Shown here: positions 1 through 11,733 of the stretch, piece after piece
Position numbering within the stretch: the stretch's first letter is position 1
Layout: the number at the start of each line of letters is the position of its first letter
Source: Juglans regia
Lineage: Eukaryota > Streptophyta > Magnoliopsida > Fagales > Juglandaceae
NCBI RefSeq assembly: GCF_001411555.2
Contig: NC_049903.1
Span: forward strand, 34,716,145 to 34,780,144
Length of the DNA stretch: 64,000 bases
Direction of reading: 5' to 3'
Program-made: the position numbers and the translations under genes
The notes under the pieces: model-generated
Database searches by the model: none
What the model was told of the DNA's origin: nothing
The model's input: the letters and a program-made list of their open reading frames with translations, nothing else

Positions 1-770
1 AGAAATAAACTGACGTGAACTAAACATCACATATAACTAAACGTGAATTGAACTTGAACTGAACGTGAAATAGACATAACGTGAAACTGAGCTTGAATTG
101 GACATGAAACTTGACATGGACTGAACATGAACTTAACGTGAAATTAAACATGAACTTGAACGTGAAATAATCATTTACTTGAATTGTATTATTGTCTCAT
201 GGGGTTTCCATGATGTCCTTGTCTCATGAAGTTGCTATAATGTTCTTATCTAATGGAGCTACCATGATGATATTCTTGTCTTATGGGGTTACCACGATAG
301 AGTAGTCTTGTCTCATGGGATTACCAGGATAATGTAGTAATGACTTGAACAATAACTAGACTGTACGTGGAGGTAACATGACTAGACTAGGAAAATATTG
401 TTTTCGAGATATACAAACTATACTCGAGACATAACGTGACATGAAATAAAAGGACAAATGACTTAACGTAAAATAATATGACATGTATGTAAGACGAATG
501 ACATGATGTGACATGAAACATACAAACATTTCGTGACACTGCATAACATGAAACATAAAAATGTTTCATGACATGGCATAACACGTAACAGATAAACATT
601 ACTTGATATGACATAACGTGTAATAGATAAACCTAACATGATAGAATATAATGTGTAATCAAAAGCATTAAATGATAGAATTTAAGGTGTAATAGATAAA
701 CATTGCGTGAAAGAATATTATGTATAATAGGTGAACATGTAGTAACATGGCATATCATGACATATATGAT
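1..770. repeat. Degenerate tandem-repeat array (three repeat types)
   Basis: Three successive families of short, diverged tandem units are visible. Bases 1-180 repeat a roughly 10-base unit like gaacgtgaaat. Bases about 190-345 repeat a 25-35 base unit around cttgtctcatgggg and ttaccatgat, about five times. Bases about 430-770 repeat a 40-45 base unit around taacgtgtaatagataaac and atgacatg. Units differ by substitutions and small indels, so the array is old. No coding potential is apparent. It may belong to a decayed LTR or to a minisatellite; the sequence does not decide. Confidence 0.6.
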
Positions 771-3440
771 AACATAAGTAAATAAACAATAGTTTTCTTA
801 CCTATCACACACATAATAATCTGACAGTAAGTTAGAAGTTAACTTACAGTGATTGTCGCGTTTACTAAAAAAAATATGAAACTCGAGAAATTGTAAGTAG
901 GAACTCTAAATGTTAGGAAATTTATTACTAATAACTTAGAAATATGAAAAATGCTATCTAAGAGTAAAATTGTCATGTTACCCCTAACCTTTGGATGTGA
1001 AATCCTAACTCTAAAAATCACTAAAATTTACATTTCTCATGTAAATTTTGTCTTAAACTCAAATATTTAATTAAAAAAATTTAAAACAAATCATAAATAT
1101 GAAAATCACACTATGGCCGAAATATCCATAGGCCATTACTCTTGGTTTTTGTTGTAATTCTATCCAACTTCAAAATTTATGCTTAAACCAAAACATTGCA
1201 ACATAGATCCTCATATTCTATGCTTAGAAGTATGCTTAAAAGTTTAAAACAATATAAAAAGTCCTCATCACAAAAACACAAAACGTTTCAATAAAAAGAT
1301 TCAAACTTTTTTAACTAAAACACAAATCCTTGAATCTCAAGGTTTTGACTCTTTTTAAAATATCTCCAAAAACTACAAAAGTTCAAAACATTACTTCTAA
1401 CATGTCCATAACACACTCCTAAGAGCTAACATGCTTTGAATCATCAAGTAAACATCACCAAAAGTCACAAAAATCCAACTTCAAGCACTCAGCTCTGACA
1501 CTTCATCGAAACAGAATTTTTCTCAACTTTAGTTTGATCAACCCATTTTATCCAAGACATAGGTTTGATCAACCCACTTTTTCAGAGACATAGGATGATA
1601 AAAAATCCCAAAATATCAACATTATATAGTTTAAAAAAAATGTTCTAAAGTAGATGCCAGCATTAAACTTAAATCATATGACCACAATTATACCAAAACA
1701 TGGATCTAGCTAAAATCCTCACATCTTTGGCTTAACTGAGTATCCTTATGTATAAAAATCATATCTTTAAAAACCAACACATAAAATTTTCAAACTAATG
1801 TCCTAACATGTAGATTAAAGACTTAGGCTCATCAAATAAAAATATCAAATTCATTGGAGCATAATTAAACAACAAAATATTCAAGAGTTTATAAAACAGA
1901 AACTGTTTTATTCCTTGCAGTTTCCAAATTTTTTTATCTAAGAAAAACTTTCATCAAAAGGTTATTACATGCACCTAATCCTCATAAAAAGTTTATATTC
2001 ACATATTAACTACACTCCATAAGAATTTCGAACCAAGAACTTTCCAGTAACTTGGCCAAAAACTCCAAAACATCAACCACAGTCTAGTTTATCATGCATA
2101 GCGACCTTTCCATGGTTGAAATAACTTTTTACCAGCCAAATGACCATAGAAATAAACAAAAAATGTATCCACAGAAACTAGACTCAAATAGGAACAATTT
2201 TTTGAAGGGTGATTGGTGAGAAAATACTTACAAAGGCTTCAACAATGGCAAGAAATAGGGGTTAGGAAAGCTATCGGAGATAGCTTCTGAGTTTCTCTCC
2301 AAGAAACGTGTGGGAAAAGAGATGAAATGAAAAGGGATGGTCTGAACGCCTCTTACAAAATATGAGGGGTGAAGAGAAGTCTTGAGTGACACTTGAGTGA
2401 TGGTGGTTTTGACCAAAACAAGGGATAAACCAGCCCATGATATTGGTTGTCTAAAGTTGCCGTGTGGATGAGTGGTGATGAGGTGGATTTTACTCTCACA
2501 TCAAGTACAATTAGGGGTTGCATTGGGTAGAGGTTGGTCAGCCATGGAAGGGGGGGGGGGGACTTTCTCCACAAGTCTTGCCAAGGTGGTCGAATTTTGT
2601 GGGCCTTAATGGGCCATAACCGAATGGGCCTCAATTTGGGGTTTAAAAAGAGTTTGGTTATGGTTTGAGTTGCTATAAAGACCAAATCTAATTTTTCTTG
2701 GTTGAATATAAAATTTCTAAGGTTTAAAGGGCTAAATAATGTTGTCATAACATAAATTGGATTGGTTAATAGTATTTGAAAGTAATTTAATCAAGTGATT
2801 GAAGACTAAGCTAGAAACCGGATCCATTTAGGGTTTGGAAACAAGTTTGGGGTTTGGAGAAATCGTTTAAGGTTTTGGTTTCAATCAAGTTTTTGGAATT
2901 TCACTAGAGTTGAAACTCTCCTTGGTTTGGCACAAAATGGATGGTTGGGTGGAATAGTATTTCACTATTTTGCTTAAGTGTCATGATCTCAATGCTTGAT
3001 TTCCTTCACATTTCCATTTCTTGATTCCTCTTGATGCCAAGTGTCCAATACTATTCACCAAGTAAGGCAAATGACTTGTCAAGTATCCAAATAAAACTTC
3101 TCTAACATAATTTGGACATTCCACACTGTGATTTTGCAAACACTGCACTTGGTGCTACTATCGAGGTTACTATTTACTCCAAAAAAGTGAAAATAAACTT
3201 TGGACTATAAAATTTTAAATATACATACTAACCTTAGGGTGCAAATAGTTTATCAAATTTCAGTTTCGAAGTTCTTCGAAATAATTAAAATACATTTCCG
3301 AAAAAGCATTTCGTCCGAAAATTGAAAATGTATTTATTTCGCCATAAAATCCTAAATATTCAAATGAAACTAATGGTGTAGATCGTATCCTATTTTGACA
3401 CTTTTAGGTACTTCAAATAAATAAAATTGTCCTTCTGACA
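771..3440. other. AT-rich region without a gene, possibly old LTR sequence
   Basis: I see no supported coding region here; the short frames lack recognisable domains. Read on the - strand, 2420-2200 resembles the transcribed leader of a plant LTR retrotransposon or gene (pyrimidine-rich, ending in a GT donor-like site near 2230). A G run lies at 2550-2560. The long, AT-rich, mildly repetitive character fits a decayed - strand LTR, but I could not find a matching second copy, primer-binding site or target duplication, so this remains a guess. Confidence 0.3.
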
Positions 3441-4129
3441 TCATAGTGAATGGCTACATTGACTACGCGATTGAGTCAGTTCGTGAAAACTTTCGAATGT
3501 TCAAACATACTACTATGAACGTTTATAAGTACGTTCTCATGATTAATGTTGAGCCTAAATCTATTAAGTTTGAAATTAATCAAGAATTAATGTGTTCACC
3601 CATTATTTTGTATTCCAACGTAAATTTTCAGAGTACTAGACCCACTATTTTTTTTGGAGATTCATATATACATTCGATGCATTGCTATATATAAACTTTC
3701 AAGGGTTTCCATATTTTGTAACTTTTTGGGGCATGATGTGAAATTTTGTTTGCATCAACAAGTAGAATGACTTGAGGGAATTATGTGTCTCCCTTGTTGG
3801 GGACTTTAGGGATTTTAGTTGGACATTATTTATATGAAAGCCTTTGACTTGATGGAATTATAAACTTTATAATTCTTTTCTGTCTATTTTCATTGTTGTG
3901 TGATGGTTTTTTTTATAAAGACTTTATTCATGCATGTGCTCATCTTTATGAATGCTATCTAGTTATGCCTTTTTTTTTTTGCCTTATATATGCTATAGTT
4001 TGGATATTCCTGGTTTAATGTTGTTCAACTGAATTTTTAAAGCTAGATTTCCTTATATATCTGAGTTTGTATTTCTTTGAAATATGTAAGTTTTAAAGTT
4101 TAAAGAAAAGACTGTGTTTTGCAGGATGT
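3441..4129. other. Intergenic, no supported feature
   Basis: An 82-codon + frame (3446-3694) is present but matches no family I recognise, and nothing like a promoter or splice structure supports it. The rest is AT-rich with poly-T runs. It lies directly upstream of the LINE relic. Confidence 0.5.
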
Positions 4130-4269
4130 TTTGTGGTAGAACCGATGGGTATGTAAAAGAAGTGCGGGTTTGGCAATGTTATGGAGATTGGAAGTTGAAG
4201 TTGAAATAATGAACTTCTCTCAACAACACATGATCAATGCTTTGATAACTGATGATGATGACAATACTA

Positions 4270-4803
4270 AGTGGACTCTCACAGGTTTTTATGGACACCA
4301 TGAAACCAATAAGAGAAAAGAGTAATGGGCACTTATGTCATTTCTTAAACTTTCAGATAATCAACCTTGGTGTGTACTAGGGAATTTCAATGAGATTCTT
4401 TCACAAGCTAAGAAGAGAGGGAGCTTGGAAGTTAACAATCTATATGACTTGGAGGGGTTACAAATTTACGTGGAGCAATAAGCATGAAGATGACTCTTTT
4501 ACAAAAGAAAGACTAGATAGGACAGTTGTAAATCCTAAGTAGTCAAAACTTAATAAAGACATTAGTGTTGAAGTATTGGCTGCAAGAAGCTCAGATCACA
4601 AGCCTATACTGTTGTCTATTAATGAGGACAAACAAATGAAAAGATATAGGAAAAGTGTGTTCAGATATGAAGCTAGTTGGGCAACAAATGAAGAACATGA
4701 ACAGATAATAACAATAGAATGGTTGAAGGCTGTAGCTAACCCAATACCTTCAAGGAGGGTAAAAGGAAATTTAAAGTTCTATAGTAGGGCTTTGGTTCAA
4801 TAA
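4270..4803 (+). pseudogene. LINE ORF2 endonuclease (APE-like) remnant
   Basis: The translation in broken frames reads WTLTGFYGH, then PWCVLGNFNEI, then AARSSDHKPILL. These are the positions of the plant LINE EN motifs (GFYG, GDFNEI, SDH). The Asp of GDFNEI is Asn here, which by family knowledge removes a catalytic-site residue. In-frame stops separate the pieces. The open part at 4576-4803 covers the SDH end of the domain. Inactive. Confidence 0.7.
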
Positions 4804-4837
4804 ACTCCCAAAATTTTTGAGATAGTAAAAAGATATA

Positions 4838-6008
4838 GTGATCAAAACAGAATGGCTCAAAAAGATGCAAGAGGAAGAAGGATACCACAATACTAAAGCA
4901 ATTAAAAGCCTCCAAAAAGAGTTGGATATTTTACTAGAACAAGATGACATCAAATGGAGACAGAGAGCTAAAAACCATTGGTATCAATTTAGTGGCATTT
5001 TCATGCAACATTATAAATGAGGTGATTGAAGAATGGTTGATACCAGTTGAACCACGAGTGGCAAAGGAAAAGAATGCCAAACTTCAAAAGGTATTCATTA
5101 GAGCTGAATGTGAGAAGACACTTCATCAAATAGCACCATTAAAGTCCCCAGACCCAAATGGTTATGGAGCATGCTTCTTCCAATCCTATTGGAATATAGT
5201 AGGAGATGAGATTTGTAATGCAACTCTAAGTTTCTTAAGAGGGGAGGGTATGGATCATTCTCTAAACTTTAGCTAACATGTTAAAGAAAGTGTTCCCGAC
5301 GATCATCTCCAACAACTATAGTGCTTTTATTACTAGTCGATAATGTTATGGTGGCCTATAAAGTTCTAAACTTTATGAAAACAAGATAGAAGGGAAAAAT
5401 AGGAAGCATGACAAATTAGATAAGTCAAAAGCCTTTGATAGAATAGAATGGTCTTATTTGGAAGCTATGTTGACAAAACTAGATTTTGTAGAAAAGTGGG
5501 TACATAGCTCTGATAATGGACTGTGTTTCCACAATCTCATTTTTGTTCTTGTTAATGGACAACCAAGGGAAAAACAAATACTCCCATTAAGAGTCATTAG
5601 ACAAGGAGATCCTCTATCTCCCTATCTATTCATATTGTGTGGTGAAGGTCTGGGTTCTCTGATAGATCTATTTGAAAGAATATGAGATGTAAAGGGGGTG
5701 ACAGTAGAAAGGGGAGGCATAAGGATAAATCATCTACTTTTTGCAGATGACTGTGTAATATTCTGCAAGCACTTTACTGAATGGGCAAAAATTCAGCTGC
5801 TATTGAACACGTATGTGAAAGCTTCTGGTCAATGTTTAAACAAGCAGACTTTTTTTTTTGCTTCAATACTGGCTCAACAATCAAGAATCAGATTATTCAA
5901 GCTGCTGCTGTCTCACCTAGTGGTAGTTACGAAAAGTACCTGGGTTTGCCAACAATAGTGGGTATATCAAAATACAATACCATTAGGAGTATAAAACAGA
6001 GAGTGTAA
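4838..6008 (+). pseudogene. LINE reverse transcriptase remnant
   Basis: Fragments in shifting frames match plant LINE RT in order: the KSPDPNGYGACFFQ region (about 5140-5190), a KAFDRIEW-like stretch (about 5428-5450), RQGDPLSPYLFILC (about 5600-5640) and LLFADDCVIFCKH (about 5730-5775), followed by the GQCLNKQ region. The catalytic FADD box is kept, but stops and frameshifts at about 5276, 5340, 5685 and 5958 prevent a continuous protein. Confidence 0.8.
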
Positions 6009-6659
6009 CAAAAGATAAATAACTAGAAGAATAATTTTTTGTCCCAAGTGGGTAAGGAGATACTTCTCAAGATGGTCATCCAAGCAATTCCAACTTTCCC
6101 TATGAGTATCTTCAAACTACCAAGGAAGTTGTGTAAAGAGATATCCTCGATGATGGCTAGATTTTGGTGGGTTCACGAGCAAAATGATAAGAGGTTTAAA
6201 TGAAAAAGTTGGCCAAAGATGGGGAATAAAAAAAAAAGGAGGTTGGGTTTTCGAGATATAGAATATTTCGATAAAGCAATGTTGGAAAAACAGTGTCGGA
6301 GGATGTTAAATAATTAATCTTCTATGGCTGCACAAATTATGAAGGATAAATATTTCAAACATGACCATTTTCTGGAGCAAAAATAGGACATGGACCCTTT
6401 TTTATATGTAGAAGTTTATGGTCCTCAATGGGTTTGCTTAAAGAATGACAGATATGGAGGGTGGAGAATGGCCAAAAGATCAAGATATGGAGGGATAAGT
6501 GGATACCAATCGCTTCTTCATATAGAGTTTAGTCTCCTATTAAGCTCCTAGACCGAGACTCCATACTTAAAGAACATATTTATGAAGAGACAGGAAGATG
6601 GAATAAAATTGTCGTTGAAGAGATTTTGATCAATAGAGAAGAAGCTGAGGTGATTTGAA

Positions 6660-7440
6660 GTATATCATTTAGCAGAATGAGAGTTGAAGATAAAATGATT
6701 TGGGGTTATACCAATAATGGGATTCATTTTGTCAAAAGTGTATACCATCTGGAACGTACCAAAAAGAGAATAATGAGAGGAGAAACTTCAAAGCAGTTTG
6801 CAATAGAAACATGTTGGAAGCAAAAATGGGGTTTAAAAGTCTTAGGTAGTGTTAAACACTTTGTTTGGAAAGCAGGTCAAGATATATTTCCAATCAGACA
6901 AAACTTGTTCAAGAGGTAGATAATAAATACTCCCATTTGCCCAATTTGTGAAATAAATAAGGAATCAGGTGGTCATTCTCTATGGAATTGTTCAGAAGCT
7001 AGTTATGTGTTGCATGGCAGATTCAATCAATCTTGTACACAAATAAGAAGAAATGCTTTTATCTTTGAAAATCAATTTGAATGTCCAAAAAAGTTAATTT
7101 AAGCAGCTACTAAAGGGTTAGAGGAATTCCACCAAGCTTTGAATAACCAAAAGGAACAGCAACCTCATTTGGGAATCCAAGGAAATTGATAAGATGGAAT
7201 AAACTAGGAAAAAGTGAAGTGAAAACAAATTGGGATGTAGCTGTTGATGCTCATTCAAGAAGAGTTGGGTTTCAGAGTTATTCTAAGATACTCGGAGGGA
7301 GAGATATTAGTATATTTATGTGCAAATATTGAGTATATGTTGCAACCAATTATGGCTGAAGCTCTTGCACTGAGAAGAATTTTGCTCAGAGCTAGAATTT
7401 ACAAGGGTGGTATTTGAAGGAGATATGCTCAAGCTGTTAT
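6660..7440 (+). pseudogene. LINE zf-RVT and RNase H remnant
   Basis: A frame at 6677-6919 carries the linker WKQKWGLKVLGSVKHFVWKA, typical of the zf-RVT region. Next come CPICEINKES and HSLWNCSEA, the Cys/His core. About 7220-7400 gives NWDVAVDAHSRR followed by a region resembling the RNase H (RVT_3) stretch that ends in AEALAL. Several stops interrupt it. Same element as the EN and RT remnants upstream. Confidence 0.65.
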
Positions 7441-7793
7441 CAAAGCAACCAATATATAGGAACTATATATACATATTAACTGAAAGCAAAGGGATTAAAA
7501 AGTTTAAAATTAGATCAGTACAAAATTAATATATATGTCTTAAAGGCAAATCACAAGAACTATTTTAGTCTTTAACCCATAGGTAACATTTCATAAAAAA
7601 GATTTGCAATTTTGTGATCGGATATGCTCCAAGTAGATCTCGGATGCCCAAAATATGGAACTACATATTTGGCTCTTTCTTGAAAAAATTATTTGAGAAT
7701 ATTTAATCTCGTTTGGTATTAATTAATTAATAACTTCACTTTTTACTTGTAAAAAAGTTGCATACTGAAAATTGGGTTGAGAAGCCAATTGTC

Positions 7794-7838
7794 ATATATA
7801 TATATATATATATATATAAATATATATATTTATATATA
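7794..7838. repeat. AT microsatellite
   Basis: A nearly pure TA repeat with a few interruptions, between the LINE relic and the SKS promoter. Confidence 0.9.
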
Positions 7839-7874
7839 CTCAATGAAAATTAACATTAATATGTGATGGTTATA

Positions 7875-7895
7875 TGAGAGAGAGAGAGAGAGAGA
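7875..7895. repeat. GA microsatellite
   Basis: About ten uninterrupted GA units roughly 130 bases upstream of the putative TATA box of the SKS gene. GA tracts are common in plant core-promoter regions; any role here is inference. Confidence 0.85.
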
Positions 7896-8026
7896 CGTTG
7901 TTTTCGGGAAATGGGGGAAATGAAAGACATTGAGAGGAAGGACGGAATGCAAGGGGGCAAAAGAAAAGGGTGAGCTCAGAAAGGATTTCGGAGAGTTTGA
8001 ATGGTGGAGAATTTTTTTGTGAGATG

Positions 8027-8033
8027 TATAAAA
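8027..8033 (+). promoter_or_regulatory. Putative TATA box of the SKS gene
   Basis: The sequence TATAAAA lies 107 bases before the ATG at 8134. A start site about 30 bases downstream would give a leader of roughly 75 bases with no upstream ATG. A second TATA-like run (catatatatagg, about 8101-8112) is only ~25 bases from the ATG and is a weaker candidate. Confidence 0.5.
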
Positions 8034-8133
8034 GGGGAAGCCGGTGGGCTGGGCAAACGCGCGCAAGAAGAAGGCCAATAACTTCTTCAAAAATAGGCAA
8101 CATATATATAGGTATTGAGAAGAGAGAGATCGG

Positions 8134-10132
8134 ATGGGAGAAACGAAGTTTGTGTTGCTGTTGTGCTTCTTTGCCGCGGCAATTTCTACGATCAGGGCTG
8201 AGGATCCTTACCTCTTCTTCACATGGAACGTCAGCTATGGGACCATTGCTCCACTTGGAGTCCCCCAACAAGGCATTCTCATAAACGGTCAATTTCCGGG
8301 ACCCAATATCAACTCCACAACCAACAACAACGTCGTCGTCAATGTCTTCAATAACCTAGACGAGCCATTTCTGTTGACATGGTGCTCATTCTTGATTCTT
8401 TTTTTATTTTTTTCTTTTCTTTCCATGTCAGACGTTGTATGTGCAGGCTGCGAGGCTTATGCCTAGATTTTTTCGTTCCAAAAACAAATGTGGCATAAAA
8501 TGATGGCTTTCATGAAAACTTTAACTAACCTTTGTATCTCGTAAACACCTGACATTCATTTGTTGATTTGATTGCCAGGAGCGGCATCCAGCACAGGAAA
8601 AACTCCTGGCAAGACGGAACGCTTGGAACTATGTGCCCCATTCCCCCCAAGACAAACTACACCTATCACTTCCAAGTGAAGGACCAAATCGGAAGCTACA
8701 TCTACTATGCCACCACCGCCATGCACAGGGCAGCTGGTGCCTTCGGTGGCCTACGCGTAAATAGTCGCTTACTCATTCCTGTCCCGTATGCCGATCCTGA
8801 GGATGATTACACCGTCCTTATTGGCGACTGGTACACTAAGAGCCACTCCACCCTTAGAAAATTCTTGGATGGTGGCCGTGCCCTTGGTAGGCCAGACGGT
8901 GTCCTTATCAATGGAAAATCTGCTAAGGGCGATGGCAAGGACAAGCCTTTGTTCAGCATGAAGCCTGGTAAGACCTACAAATACAGAATTTGCAATGTTG
9001 GTCTCAAGAACTCCCTTAACTTCAGAATCCAAGGCCATACCATGAAGTTGGTCGAGATGGAGGGCTCCCACACAGTCCAAAACACGTACCAATCTCTCGA
9101 CGTGCACGTGGGGCAATGTTTCTCAGTTCTTGTCACTGCGGACCAAAAGCCGAAGGACTACTTAATGGTGGCCTCCACTCGGTTCACCAAGAGCGTGCTT
9201 ACTGGCAAGGGTCTCATCAGCTATACCAATGGCAAGGGCCCAGCCTCACCTGAAATCCCTGAGGCCCCTGTCGGTTGGGCCTGGTCTCTCAATCAATTCC
9301 GGACCTTCCGTTGGAACCTTACTTCCAGTGCTGCCAGGCCTAACCCTCAAGGCTCATACCATTACGGTGCCATTAACATTACCCGCACTATCAAGCTCGT
9401 GAACACAGCTAGCAAGGTTGACGGTAAGCTTCGTTATGCTGTCAATGGCATCTCCCACATTGACCCTCTCACCCCACTAAAGCTAGCCGAGTACTATAGA
9501 GCCACAGAAAAGGTCTTCAAATATGACATCATCTCTGATAGCCCACCAGCTAAAGATGCAGACAAAGTCACTATGGCACCGAATGTCTTGAACATGACCT
9601 TCCGCAACTTCGTCGAGATCATCTTTGAGAACCATGAGAAGAGCATACAGTCTTGGCATTTGGATGGGTATTCCTTCTTCGCAGTCGCGTAAGTGGTTAC
9701 TAATAGCTTAATATGCTCTTTGATTGTTGTTTAAAGCAAGTGATGATAATTTAGTAACTTATTTCTTGATAAGGATGACGATTTTGTAACTGATCATGGT
9801 TTTGTTTTCTGTGGACTAAAAAATATAATAGCATTGAGCCTGGGAGATGGAACCCAGAACGCCGGAAGAACTACAATCTTTTGGACGCTGTAAGCAGGCA
9901 CACTGTCCAGGTTTTTCCCAAATCATGGGCAGCCATCCTCTTGACATTTGATAATGCTGGAATGTGGAACATAAGATCCGAGCTGGCGGAGAGGCGTTAC
10001 CTGGGACAACAGCTCTATGCTAGCATTTTGTCTCCTGCACGCTCCCTTAGGGACGAGTACAATATTCCGGACAATTCCTTGCTCTGTGGTGTTGTCAAGG
10101 GTATGCCCAAGCCCCCACCGTACAGCATCTAA
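8134..10132 (+). CDS. SKU5-similar (SKS) multicopper-oxidase-like secreted protein, three exons
   Basis: The exons are 8134-8381, 8579-9688 and 9832-10132. Both introns (8382-8578 and 9689-9831) have GT/AG ends, and the phases join Trp and Ala codons cleanly. The 1659-base CDS encodes 552 aa, the usual SKS length. Residues 1 to about 22 form a signal peptide (hydrophobic VLLLCFFAAA, likely cut after TIRA), so the product is secreted to the wall or apoplast. Three cupredoxin-like domains follow. Family landmarks include NGQFPGPNI, KNSWQDG, CPIPP, HFQVKDQIGSY, YADPEDDYTVLIGDWYTKSH, VFPKSWAAIL and the C-terminal GMPKPPPYSI. The His ligands of true ascorbate oxidases are absent: LTWSGIQ, AMHRAA, SWHLDGY and GMWNIRSE occupy those sites, so no oxidase chemistry is expected. 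The C-terminus resembles pollen-type SKS/NTP303/BP10 proteins, which suggests a role in pollen-tube wall growth. No hydrophobic GPI signal is seen at the end. This is the only complete host gene in the window. Confidence 0.95.
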
Positions 10133-10574
10133 GATGATCTACCATCGTGCTGCACCACTTCCCACATATATGCATGGTCAGACTGAGAGGGAGATAACGG
10201 GAGAGACACTGTGTGTATGGACGAGACGTAATTAATTTATGTAATTGTACACATTTTTTAAGCAAAGAGTGAAGAAGATGGTAAAAAATAAGAGATTGGG
10301 AAAACAAATTGTTGCTGCTTATAAAGTTATATGTCAACCTTTAGATCATAATTATGACATTAAATTTTTGTACCATTTATATTTTACAATATATCTATGC
10401 TATCTTCATTTTTTTTTTTAATTTTCTTTTCGATATTAATTAATCCATAATTTTCCCTTGTCTATAGTTTTCATGATCAACTGATCATTTCTTGGAACAT
10501 CAATTTTTTTGGGATAGGGATTAATTTGTCACAATTTCAAGCCCATGGATTTGAATTTAACGATATTATATGAT
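10133..10574 (+). other. 3' flank of the SKS gene
   Basis: This probably holds the SKS 3' UTR (an AT-rich stretch to about 10350 with aataag-like sites) followed by AT-rich spacer. No clear AATAAA signal or other gene was found. Confidence 0.4.
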
Positions 10575-10640
10575 CACTACAAAAAATGGCCTATAATCGG
10601 GGGACCAAAAAACATGTTGCTAACAGTTCTTCGGCCGCCG
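10575..10640. repeat. Possible CACTA-type transposon terminus
   Basis: The sequence starts CACTACAAAAAATGG, the typical start of plant CACTA (En/Spm-like) terminal inverted repeats, and is followed by a GC-rich subterminal stretch with cggccgccgcc. I did not find a matching inverted end (TGTAGTG) or a transposase nearby, so it may be a solo end or chance. Confidence 0.3.
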
Positions 10641-11530
10641 CCTTTTTTTTTTTTGTATTCACCAATATCTCACTTGAAAACATACTTAAAACACAATTAA
10701 CTACAGCATTCCAGCTTCTTTATCCGATCGATTAGTGCATGGAGGTTAGGAAGTGGAATTGGTCTCTTCGCTTTTCAGTCATTTGAATTCATTCAAATTG
10801 TGGAGAAGTACTGCAAGGTCACAATGGCTTGATCGATCCAACCTAGAAAGAAGTTCAAGGTCAGATCTTTTCATCAAATCCTACTCCCTAGCTACGATAT
10901 TTGAACAATCATTTCTTTGGAAAAGAATATGGCGAGACAAACCCCCTACAATGCCAACCCCAATATTATCCATATATAAGTCACACGTCTCCAACTATAA
11001 GCATGCAAAAGACTAATTATAACAATCATCTGGTGGAGCTCTCGAGTAACAAGAAGAGCTCCACTGAGATAATGTCTCATCTTGGCTTGGGTCATGATAC
11101 TTACCCACTCACATAAAATCCATTTAATCCAAAAACCCAGAAATATCTCAAAATCCAATTTACATACATAAATCACAATCCGATAGTAAGATTCTTAGAA
11201 AGAAGATACAAGTTATAAGACACTCTAAAAATAACAAATCTAGCAACAATTATATGATGAAGAACAATGCACATGGGGGGAAACTCCAAGCAAGCATACA
11301 CAAGCTGTGATTTAGCGCGAGGGAGAGAATTTCCAACACATTCACAAGTTATAAATCGAAAAATTTCAATGATCCCTTTATGAATAAATGACAGTGTGAG
11401 TGGGGAAAAATGCCCCACAACATAACTTAATAACAATTGTAATTAAAGTAAGAGATTCGTAATAACATTTATGCAACAGAATAAGCAATTGGACAGCAAG
11501 TGAAGGTTCTACCAGAAAATCACATGAAAT
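10641..11530. other. Intergenic, no supported gene
   Basis: AT-rich sequence with no domain-bearing frame on either strand. From about 11030 onward it is continuous in character with the tandem array that follows and may belong to the same unidentified repeat. Confidence 0.4.
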
Positions 11531-11733
11531 CCCAACACTTCCACAGGGCACTCGGCCACAACATAGAGAACCATACATATCACAATACTTCCACAGGGCA
11601 CTTGGCCACATCATAGAGAACCACACAGATCACCACAGTTCCACAAGGCACTCGGCCACACCATAGAGAATCACATAAATCACAACACTTCCATAGGATA
11701 GTCGGCCAGTACACCACAGAGAACCACATAGAT
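11531..11733. repeat. Four-copy tandem repeat, 50-base unit
   Basis: Units lie at 11531-11580, 11581-11630, 11631-11680 and 11681-11733 (the last is 53 bases). The shared core is cttccacagggcactcggcc followed by acaccatagagaaccacata. The first three units have the same length and differ by a few substitutions. No coding role is evident. Confidence 0.85.

Larger units (their letters stand above)
4130..7620 (+). mobile_element. Degenerate LINE (non-LTR retrotransposon), + strand
   Basis: Remnants of ORF2 lie in the correct order on the + strand: endonuclease (about 4270-4800), reverse transcriptase (about 5100-6010), thumb and zf-RVT (about 6660-7010), and RNase H (about 7220-7440). The frames are broken by many stops and frameshifts. 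No ORF1 is evident. Both ends are approximate; no poly(A) or target duplication was identified. It lies directly upstream of the SKS gene and ends about 400 bases before its TATA box. Confidence 0.75.

Noticed and set aside
1..770. CRISPR-like array
   Set aside because: Units are diverged, have no unique spacers of constant length, and the window is a plant nuclear genome.
3446..3694. 82-codon + ORF
   Set aside because: No recognisable family and no gene context; AT-rich sequence gives such frames by chance.
8769..9116. 115-codon - ORF antisense to the SKS gene
   Set aside because: Shadow of SKS exon 2, which has clear homology and splice phase on the + strand.
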